Assembly (NCBI GenBank): GCA_963575745.1
Contig: CAUYUJ010022504.1
Location: 266,001 to 330,000, forward strand
Origin: Prorocentrum cordatum
Taxonomy: Eukaryota; Sar; Dinophyceae; Prorocentrales; Prorocentraceae
DNA: 64,000 bases
Direction: 5' to 3'
Part shown: in pieces, positions 50,218-60,147 of the stretch
Layout of the letters: every line of letters begins with the position of its first letter
Position numbering within the stretch: position 1 is the stretch's first letter
Translations under genes and position numbers: made by a program
The notes under the pieces: model-generated
The model's input: only the letters and a program-made list of their open reading frames with translations
Databases searched by the model: none
Told to the model about the DNA's origin: nothing

Positions 50218-53200
50218 GACACGGTCGCGTCGTGGAACAGTCGGGGCGGCCGGTCGTTCGCTCTCTTCGGCCCCCCGGGGGGGCCCCTCGCCGGGCCCCT
50301 CGGGCAGTGAAGAAGCGGCGCGGGGTGCAAGACGGGCCCCCGGGGAGTGGGTCGGGACTTCCGGGGGGCCCCGTCCTGAGAAAATCAGGACGTCGCACGT
50401 CCCAGACCCCCTCGAGTCATGAAAAAATCACGACGGGAGGTTTTTCTATGTTTTCGGCCTCCGGGGGCTCTTACCGGCCCTCGGGACCGTCAAAAAACGA
50501 CTCGGGGTGAAAAACCGGTCCCGGTGAATAGGTCCAGACCTCTGGGGGTCGCGTCATGAAAAAATCATGACGTCGGGGGTCTGGGGTCTGGGCACACGTG
50601 GCTGGATTCACACGCGAATACCTGGAGGCCACGGCGACGGGTACGCATCCACGCAGAGTCAGCGTACCACCCACACGCGGAAGCCGGGAAGCTCAGCGCA
50701 AAGAAAGGGGGTGCAGAGCCGTGCCAAGGAGCAGCGCATCTCGGAGCTGCAGGCAGAGCTCAAGACAACCAGATGCGATAATGACGGTTGCAAGAAGCTC
50801 GTCGAGACCTTCAAGGGTTAAGCGAGGCCTGGACGACGATCGTCGACCTCAGGAATAAGGAGAAAAGGACAAGAGTGGGGCAAATAGGGCCGAACAGAAA
50901 AAGAAGAAGGAACGACTCAAGTCGACGAAGTAAAAGAAGATGGACAAGACAACGTCAACCCTGGACAATAGCACAAAGGACGAGTGGACGCCCACACTGA
51001 CTTGAGTCTGACTTCGCCTGTGCAATCGCGGCAAGCTTGGCGCCTGGCTTGAACGCGTGCAGTGTTCACCAGAACGGGGCGGAGACATGTTCAATGAAAG
51101 GGGCGGACGATGCTCATCAGAACTGGTCCAGGCGGCGGGGCCTCGCATGAGCTCGCAACTCTTCTTCAACGAACTCCTGGGCTGAACATCGTCCTGAGAG
51201 GGTGCCTGGGAGGGGTACGTTTCTTGAACATGTCAGGCATTAGGGAAACAAAAAGTGACATAAACATAACAACTCGGAGGTCCGCGCGGATTTCTCGGAT
51301 CGGCGCTGGGCCCCCCCAGCGGCGCCTCCGGCGCCGCCCCTGGCGCGCTCCGCGCGGATCCGAGAAATCCGCGCGGACCTCCGAGTTGTTATGTTTATGT
51401 CACTTTTTGTTCCCCTAGGCATAGCCCCTAGCTTGGCGAAGTCTGGCGAATCATTTACGCTCCGTGCGACTGTAACCAGAGCCTCCTGACTGCCTGGGGC
51501 TATGTCGGGCGTGTCCCCCTACAGGGGGATTTTCGAAGAAAAATTAAAAGTACCCCAAAAATACCCCAACAAGGTCAAACAATACTAAAAAAAATAGTCC
51601 CCAGACTATTTTTGGAGCATTTTTTGACTATTTTGGGTCCGTAGCCATTTTGGCTCAAGTCCGTAGCCCTTTCGGGTCAGGACCTGGCCTCACTGGCAAG
51701 GGGGGAGCAGCGGCCCCCACAGTGCTCCTCCTCGTCTGCCAGGCCAGACGAGGGATTTTGGCTTCTCCCGCTCTCGAGCTGCTGTGGCATGGTCCCCGCG
51801 CCCCCGCAGCCCCGCTCCCAGAGCAGACACCAGACCCGCTCCCAGAGCGGCTACAAGACGTGCTATGGCAAGAGCTCATGTGGCTATCAGTATAATCTGG
51901 TGGATTGGGCTCGCTGCTATCGTTGCAAGAAGTGGCTCCGCGACGACCCGGTTCGGGACACGGTCAAGGGGCCCCCCGTCCTTGGTCAGGCGAGCAGCAG
52001 TCCAAGGATGCATGGCAACAGGTGGAGTCCACGCGCCGCAAGGCCAAGTCGGGCCCAGGCACGAGTGCTGACCAATCCCAGTCTGGGAGTGGGAAGGGCG
52101 GCTCGGCCCAGCAGCGCAGTGGCAAAGGCTCGGACACAGGTGGCAAGCAGACGCAGCGCGACTACCTCGCGGCGGCAGTGGAGCAGCTCACGCTTGCTGG
52201 GCTGGCTGACGACCACCCGCTCATGGTGGCCGCCAAGGCTCAGGTGCCCTCCGCTGCTGCTGCCCAACCTGACGAACGTGGCCCACCGCCATGGATGCGA
52301 GTTCGGTCCCATCAGGACAAGCTGGCCCACTTCCAGGGCCAGCTTACTGCGTCGAAGGCGACGGAGGCCAACCTCCGTCAACAGATCACGGAGCTGGAGC
52401 AGGACCTGGAGGACTGCGTTGCATCCCAGGCGGCTCTGGCGGAATCGGTCAAGAAGGAAGAGGAGGAGCTCCAGAGGCTCCATCGACGTGCTGCTCTTCA
52501 CCCTGCTGGCGATGACTGCAAGGCGGCGGTCAACGGGCTGGTGGAGACGCTGTTCGGCCATCTGCCCGAGTCGTTCAGAGTGGCGAAGGCGGACCAGCTC
52601 CGCACCGCGGTGGACCTCCTGGGCGACCTGGCTGCTGCTGGGGCCTCTTTCCAGGAGCAGGAGGAAGCACGGCGGAGGGCACAGGCCGAGGAGGCCGCGC
52701 GGCGTGCCATGTCGGGCAGCGGCCCTTCGCCAGCCCCAGTGGCACCCTCGGACTCACGCGTGGCGGAGGATTGCAAGCAGCAGCTTACTGAATTGCTGGA
52801 GGGCGGACAGGCAGGGCAGTACGAAGGTCTCTACAGGACCATGCTCGAGTTCCTGCAGAACCCTTCAGCCCTCAGCAAGAGGCCCAGGAGGGACGCGCCA
52901 GGCCCTGAGGCTGCGGCGGCGGCGGCCCCCTCGGCCGCGCCTGGGCCTGCGGCTGCTGATGTTCCTGCTGATGTTCCTATGCCTGCTGACCGCGATGTCG
53001 CTGGAGCCCCACCCCCGTCGGGGTAGCGGGGTCGTCGATGCAGCGGGACACCGCTTGCCTGCGCCCGCCTCGCTCGATGCAGCGGGACACCGCTTGCCTG
53101 CGCCCGCCTCGCACCGAGGCAGGTGGCGCTCTCTGGCGGCGCGGGGTGGGGCTAATGGGGCTGCTGGATCCGATGCTCAGGTTCCTGGGCCAGCAGACCC

Positions 53201-56200
53201 GCGGGCGCCGCCTCCTGATGCTGGGTCGGGCTCGAAGGTCTTGGAGCCTTCTGCCCGTGTCGCTCGGCGGCCTGAGGCGGCCCGTCGGCCTGATGTATGG
53301 AAGCTGTGCACGGCCAACATCACCTCGTGGGGCATCGAGCGCGGGGACAAGGGTAAGGTCACGCGACGGCCCTTCCTGGAGCTCTGCGACTCTGTGGATG
53401 CCGACATCTACGTTTTCCAAGAGCACCACCAGACGGAGCTACGTTTGGTGGACGTTCAGCAGGCGCTGGTCAAGGCTGGCATGGTCTCGCTCCTCGCTCC
53501 GGCTGCCCCCTCAGGTCGTTCAGAGGCTGGCACCACTGGAGGAGTTGGCATTGCGACTTCGAAGCTCTGGGGCCTCAAAGGACTCGATGATTTGCCTGAG
53601 GGTATCGCGGTTCCTCCTGGATGTCGATTTCGTCTGGGGCTCTGGAGTGGGTTATGTACTGGAGGTGTTTTAGTCGGATCGGTCTACCTGCACACTGGAA
53701 TCGGTTGCCGCGGTCAAAATCTTTCCCTGCTACATAGCATTGGGGAGGTCCTGAGGGCGTATGGCATGCCGTTTATTCTGGGTGGAGATTTTCAGTTTTC
53801 AGCGGAGCAACTGGTCGAGTCTGGTTGGATTGGGGATCTTCAGGCTGAGGTGGTCTCTGACGTCTCGAATTGGACCTGTCAGTTGGGTACCTCTCGGTCG
53901 TCCATCGATTACTTTGTCCTCTCCTCCTCGCTCAAGCAGTTTGTGGTGAGCTGCTCAGTTGCGACATGGTCTACCTGTACCAGACCGCACCGCCCTGTGG
54001 TGTTGAGCATGTCTGGCCACCCGCGACAGGTGACAGTTCCCAGACTCAAGAAGCCGTCGGCGCTCCCTCTCCACCGCCCTGTTGGGTGCGACCCTCGCCC
54101 CCTGGAGTGGGATGACTTGCTTGATCAGCTTACCCAGGGGGATTGTACCAAGGACCGTTTGGATGCTGTCACTTCTCTGTGGGTTCAAAGAGCTGAGGTG
54201 GCGCTATCTCGTGTATTTCATGTTGATGGGGATCCACGGTACCGAGGCCGAGGAGGCCCCCCCAAGGTGGTGCAAGTCCCTTTGCTCGGCCCCCCAGCCT
54301 CCACTCATCCCAGGGCTATTGGGGAGGGCCGTATGTGGCGTGTCTTGGAAAGGCGACTCCAGGACATCGTATATCTCTGGCATGGGCCTGCGCCCACCTT
54401 GGGGGGGATAAAACAAGCGGGGAGCCTCTTGCGGAAGCTCGTGCACTACCTGTCCCCCTACACCGATTGCAAGCATTGGGCTTCTTGGAGAGTTCGGGTA
54501 CTGGCCGTCAACCCTGCCAACGTCTCGGAGCTCCAGGAGTTGATCTGGCAGGTCCGCAAGTGGGCCCTTCAGCACGAGCATCATGCGGCCTCTGAGCGGG
54601 CCCGAGCCTGGCGTGAGTGGGTTCAAGATGCTTTATCTGGGAGCGCTCGACTGGGCCACCGGTTCACCAAAGAGGTTCCCAAGTGGGCTGCATCTGGGCT
54701 CTCTTGTTTCTCGGGGCCGTCTGGTGAACCTCTGGGGATTGCTGCTGAAGCCGATCATCGGGCTCAAAAGTGGCATCAGCATTGGGGTGTCGGCCAAGCT
54801 TTCCCAGAGCCTGATTTTGACTGGTGCGATGACGAGCCAGAGCTGGAGGCCCCCACCCATGAGGAGCTCTTAGCCCTTACCAGGACCTACAGCACGCACA
54901 CGGCCATTGGAGTCTGTGGCCTGCATCCCCGTCATTGGTCCTTCCTTGACGACGGCGCTGTCGCGGTCTTCCTACGGATCTGGGTCGAGATGCAGCGCCT
55001 GGTTCACATTCCGAGGTGCTGGGCTCTGCTGCTTATTGCTCTTCTACCGAAGCCGCCGCCTGAAGGGGGAGATCGTCCTATTGGGATCTTCGCGACGCCT
55101 CTTCGGTTGTGGTCCCGTTGGGCCCGATGGAAAGTTGCTGGCCCCTGGGAAAAGGCCAACCCTCGGTTGTTCTGGTATGGTGACTCAGGGGCCTCATGTG
55201 ACATTTGCGTTTGGAAGCAGAGTTTCAAGGCGGAGTTGGCCAGGGACCAGGGCAGAGCGGCAGGGACAACCCTGCTCGACCTGGTCAAAGCATACGAGCA
55301 CGTGCCCCATCATGTTTTAGCTGCAGCTGCCCGTCGGCACAAGTTCCGAGGTAAGACCCTTCGCTTCCTGCTCGCATCATATTGCCTCGACAGAATGGTG
55401 CTCTTCCAGAACATCGCCACACAGGCGGTGGTGACGCACCGCACGATTGTCGCGGGCTGCAGCTGCGCGACTTCCCTGCTGCGTCTGGTGCTCTTGTCGC
55501 CAGTGGATGCCGTCTCTCTTCGCTTCGTGAATGTCGAGGTGGCGGTCGTGGTGGATGATCTGCAGTTGCAACGTATTGGCGAGGCGTGGGAAGTTGCCAG
55601 GGAACTCAAGGGGGCCGAGGACCTCTTGGCGGCTGAGCTTTCGCAGATCGGCTTGACCCTCTCCCTGCCCAAGAAGCACCAGGTGGTCATCGGCCAAGGC
55701 ATACGGAAGGTGTTTAGGAAAGTCAACCCGTCCTCGTCGAGGTTCCTCACACGCTCGGTTCGGAACCTGGGGCTGGACTTTGGCGGTGGAAATCGGCTTT
55801 CTCATTCGGTTCGTGCACAGCGGCTGGGCAGGATGGCGTCTCGGATCCCTCGGTATAAGCGGCTCGCGAAAGCTGGGGGCAAGACGATCAAACTGGTGCA
55901 GACTGGCCTCAAGCCTGGTATGCTCTGGGCAGTGGGAGTTCACGGCATCAGCAACACGCACCTGCTGAGGGCGAGGCAGCTGGCGCGCGCGGGCATGGTC
56001 TACAGGCACACGGGCAGGTCGCTCTCATTGGACCTCATGCTTGCTGGGCCGCAGGTCGACCCCGCCTTCGAGTGCAACAGGAGCCCGATCTTCCTCTGGC
56101 TGCAGGCGCTGTGGGACGGATGGGCCCCCAGAGCAGATATGGCGCGACTTCTGAGTGGAGCATGGGCACGCCTGGCTAGTGCTCCTGTGTCTCAAGTTTG

Positions 56201-59200
56201 GTCTGACATTCGCGGACCTGCTTCTGCGCTAGTTGCGACACTCTTGCGGTTGGGTTGGTCTGTATCTGACCCTTTTCATTGGAAGACCCACCGAGGTCCT
56301 CTCGCAATTGAACAGATTTCCCCGAAGGATGGAGGTAGGTTAGTTGATGAGGCCACCGAGCGGTGGGTGTGGCGACAGGTTCTCGCGAAGCATCCCTCGT
56401 GGGTCTCGCCCTGCCCTCATCCTCCTCTCGTGGAGCCCCTGAGGTCCCTCCTCCAGCCTCATTCTATCCGAGGCCCTGACTGGACCCCAAGGCATCAGGG
56501 TCTTCTGCGGTGCCTTTTTGCAGGAGGGTTCTGGTCGCAGGAGCGACTGTACGAGTCAGGTGGAGCCGTCAACCCGAGCTGCCTTGCCTGTCAGAGTGCT
56601 GGATCTACCTGGCACCGATTCTACGATTGCCCCCTGCATACTGAGTTTCGTCGGGATTACAGAGCTGGCAGTGCCATGGCTGGTCAAATGCTTGACATGG
56701 CTCGTGCTGCTGCGGTGGATACCTTGCTTTTCACGCGCTTTCTTGTCCCTGACCCTGCTTGGCTCTTCCCGAGCCCCTGCCTCGAGGAGCGAGTCGTGTG
56801 GACGGTGCGGTCTCCCGACTTGCTGCTCGATATGCACGTGTTCGGTGATGGGTCGGGGAGGCACGGACGTTTCTCTCGCTTGCGGCGCTGCGGATGGGGA
56901 CTCTGTTCGCTTGACGACAGCAAGCGAGTGGTTGCTCGCCTCCATGGCCCTCTGCCCTGTCTCATTCAATCTGTGCCAGCGGCTGAGCTTTTCAGTTTCT
57001 TGATGGCGCTGCGCTATATGGGAGCTCAGATGAAGTTTTATACGGATTGCAAGCCACTCGTGGATGTCTGGCGCCAAGGTGTTGGAGCAGGCACCGCTGC
57101 GAGTGACCCGCTTGCCTTACTATGGAGGGAGGTTTGGAGGCTTGTGTCTGACCGTGGGGGTGAGTCGGTGGAGGTTTCTCACGTCAAAGCACATACTCCT
57201 GCCTCTGCCGTAGCAGAGGGACGGATTTCAGAATGGCAGAGGGTCGGCAATGCCCAAGCTGATCAGTCGGCTAAATGGGGTGCCGCCATGCATAGAGATT
57301 CCCTCCAGCTGCGTTCTGCGCATGGCGCGTCGCGCAGCGCCATCCGCCTAGTTGCTCAGTTCTGTACCAGGCTGGTCGCTCGGATCGGCACGATCACGCC
57401 ACGGGACGCTCAAGCGCAAATACTCGGCCGTGCCATAGGCACGATTGAGGGGGGACTCGGTCCCCCGAAGCCGCACTCGCGCTTCGACCCTGCAGTGACG
57501 GTGGTTGCGCAAAGGTTCCGATGCATGGTGTGCCTTCGGTCAGCGAGGACACGCTCGGTGCTTCGCCAGCTTCGTTGTGACGACAGGACCAGCTCCCACG
57601 CACTTCACCGCGCGGGGCCTTTCCTGTTCTGCTCTCTGTGCGGGGCTTTTTCGGAAAAGAAGAGCCAGGGTCTTTCGCAGGATTGCTTGCCGATGAATCG
57701 TAGGCAGGGTGTCCTCGTGAGAGACTCGAGGTACTACAGGCTGCGCAACCTCATGCGAGGCTGCCATCCGCTTCGGTCCCGCGAGTTCGTGGGCCCTCCG
57801 ATTTTGCTGCGGAAGCGCAGGCTGCTCGAGTCGGCCGAACTGCCGCCTCTGCCTGCTCTCTCTCCTTCGGTCGGGACTGGGAGTGGGGGGGTGGGGGTGG
57901 GGTGGACGGGGCAGGTGTGCTCGCCGCCGCCCGCTTTCCAGGCCGATCTGGCCTTGTGGGACGGCCTTTCTGGCTTTCCCATTGCCAGCGTAGAGGAGGA
58001 CGACGGCGACCCATCCCACGGTGCGTGGGATCGGGTCGAATGCGTCCCCTGCGCTGGCTAGAGGTTTTTCAAACGAAGGCTGGTTCGCTTGCGGTCAGTC
58101 TCTATCAGCAAAAACAAATTTTTGACTATTTTGGGGGTATGTTTAGTTTTCATCGAAAATCCCCCTGTAGGGGGACAAGCCCGACTGCGGCCCGACTGAC
58201 TTCCTGGGGCTCGCTCCTCTTCTCCTCCGGCCTGGGCCCTCCGTCTGCCGAGGCGCAGCAGCGCGCGGCCGGCTCGGCGCGGCCACGGAATCCGCGCCCC
58301 GGCAAGGCCAGGCGGGGTCTGGCCTTGGGCCGGGCATGTGCCCCCACCAGGGGGATTTTTCACCAGCCTCGAACTTATCCCTATCCCTAAGACGGGCGAG
58401 CAAAAAGCGAGGGCAGTCTTGGGGATAGGCCCTCAGACACGGAGGGAATCCTTCAGATCGGCATCGAGGTGAGGTGATGTCAAACATAGGGATATGGATA
58501 TGTTTCAAACTGGAAAATTTTGGACAAATCAAAAATACACCAACCACGTGCCCCAAAATGGCAACAAAAACTCTAAAATCCGTCCCCGTACTATTTTTTG
58601 ACTCTTTCTGAATATTCCCTCCTGTAGAGGGAACATGGCCGACTGAAGGCCGTGGACCCGCGCCCAGGCGCGCCAGGCGGAGTCTGCTCCGCAGCCAGCG
58701 GGTGGGCAGCTGCCCCTCGCCGGGGAGCGCAGGGTGCCGGCAGCGCGCACGCGGGAGAAGCTGGCGCACTGGGAGGCCCCGCTCATCCCACGGCTGCGCG
58801 CGCAGCGAGCGGTGACCGTCTCGCGCCGGCTGGCCTCCCTCGCCGTAAGTCGGGCGTGAATCTTCAAACATAGTCACGCAATAATGCGGGGATGATTCTT
58901 TGAATATTTTTGTCTAGTTTGGCCTATCTTTTGAATATCTTCAATTTGTCGCCCAAAATCCGGCTGTGGGGGGACATGCCCGACCTAAGCGTGGTGGCCG
59001 CAATCTGGCGGACCATGTGGTCAGGATGGTGCACGTCAAGGCGCTTCGGCGGACGCGGACCATGCTTGTTCTGAGGCCTCGAGGACATTCCGTAGAGCAC
59101 GCCACGGTGCGCCGCAAGCCTGCTGAGTTCGGCGCCAGTCATCTGCGGTCGCCGTACTGGCAGGACCGCGAGGCGCGGCGGCAGGACTTCCTGTTGCTGG

Positions 59201-60113
59201 AGCCGCCGTCCGAGCTCACGGACGCTCGCTTGACGCTCGGGGCGTTGAGTTAGGTCGGGCATGTCCCCCTACAGGCGGATCTTGAGCGAGAAATGGAAAA
59301 TGCTCAAAACATACGCCCAAATAGCTAAAACATATTCAAAGAATCGTCCTCAGACTGTTTAATATTTTTAAAAATCCTCCTGTAGAGGGACACGCCCGAC
59401 TTCAGCGTTGAGGGTGGCTGCGGCGCACAGGCTGCACTGCCGATTTCGTCGCTGGCGCGCGGCTTTGAGCGGCGAGGGCACGGTGCGCCGCGCGCTGGAG
59501 CAGGTCCTCTGGGAGGCAGCTCGAGGGCATCGCCACGCCGCTGAGTCCGGGAGGCGGCTCGAGGGCATCGCCGCGCCGCTGCAGTGCTGGACGCGCGGTG
59601 GGCGTGAGCTTCCAGGAGGCAAGTGAACATGTCGCTCCCCTTCCTCCTCCTCCTCCTCCTCCTCCTCCTCCTCCTCCTCCTCCTCCTCCTCCTCCTCCTC
59701 CCCGCCTCTCCCCCCCTCGGCAGCGCCGTGTCGCCGCACGAGTGCCCGCCGCCTGGACGGCGGGCCTCTGCGCAGGGCCCGCCGGGAGCCGCGCGGGCTC
59801 GCGCGTGCGGTGCCTGCGCCCTTCGGCGTGGAGGCCCGTCCTTCTCCCGTCTTTCCCCGCTGCTGCCGTCGGCCCCGCCGCGTCGTCGCCTGCTTCCCCC
59901 CCCCTTCCTCCCCCTCGCTGCTCCCCTCCGGGTCGGCTCTGATGGGCCTGCGTTCCAGCAGCACCACCACAAGTTGGAGGGGGGAAGGAGGTGGATGATG
60001 ATGATGAGGAGGAGGAGGAAGAGGAGGAGGACCCTCTCCCGCTCCTACTTATGGTGCTGGTGGTGGAAAACAACCTCCGCCTCCTCCTCCTCCTCCTCCT
60101 CCTCCTCCTCCTC

Positions 60114-60147
<34 letters not shown>

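Larger units (their letters stand above)
51638..58118 (+). mobile_element. LINE (non-LTR retrotransposon), near full length
   Basis: The element is bounded by a perfect 17-bp target duplication, TTTTTGACTATTTTGGG, at 51,621-51,637 and 58,119-58,135. It carries ORF1 and ORF2 (listed separately) and ends in a short A-rich tail (CAAAAACAAA). The 5' end has the motif GTCCGTAGCC twice. It is inserted in a small TIR element and lies opposite to the KEA gene in one of that gene's introns. A single base deletion in ORF1 is the only clear damage, so insertion was probably recent. Confidence 0.9.
51501..58202 (+). mobile_element. Introner-like TIR element (family A) split by the LINE
   Basis: The left half (51,501-51,637, starting TATGTCGGGCGTGTCCCC) and right half (58,119-58,202, with CCCCCTGTAGGGGGACA and GCCCGAC) are the two ends of one ~200-bp family A element. 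The outer flanks carry an 8-bp target duplication CCTGGGGC at 51,493-51,500 and 58,203-58,210. This shows the LINE entered an already inserted element. Confidence 0.82.

Noticed and set aside
51789-52994. First 400 codons of the 2,090-codon LINE frame as part of ORF2
   Set aside because: From about 51,970 the true coding frame is the -1 frame (ORF1, coiled coil); this frame gives Arg/Ser/Trp-rich nonsense.
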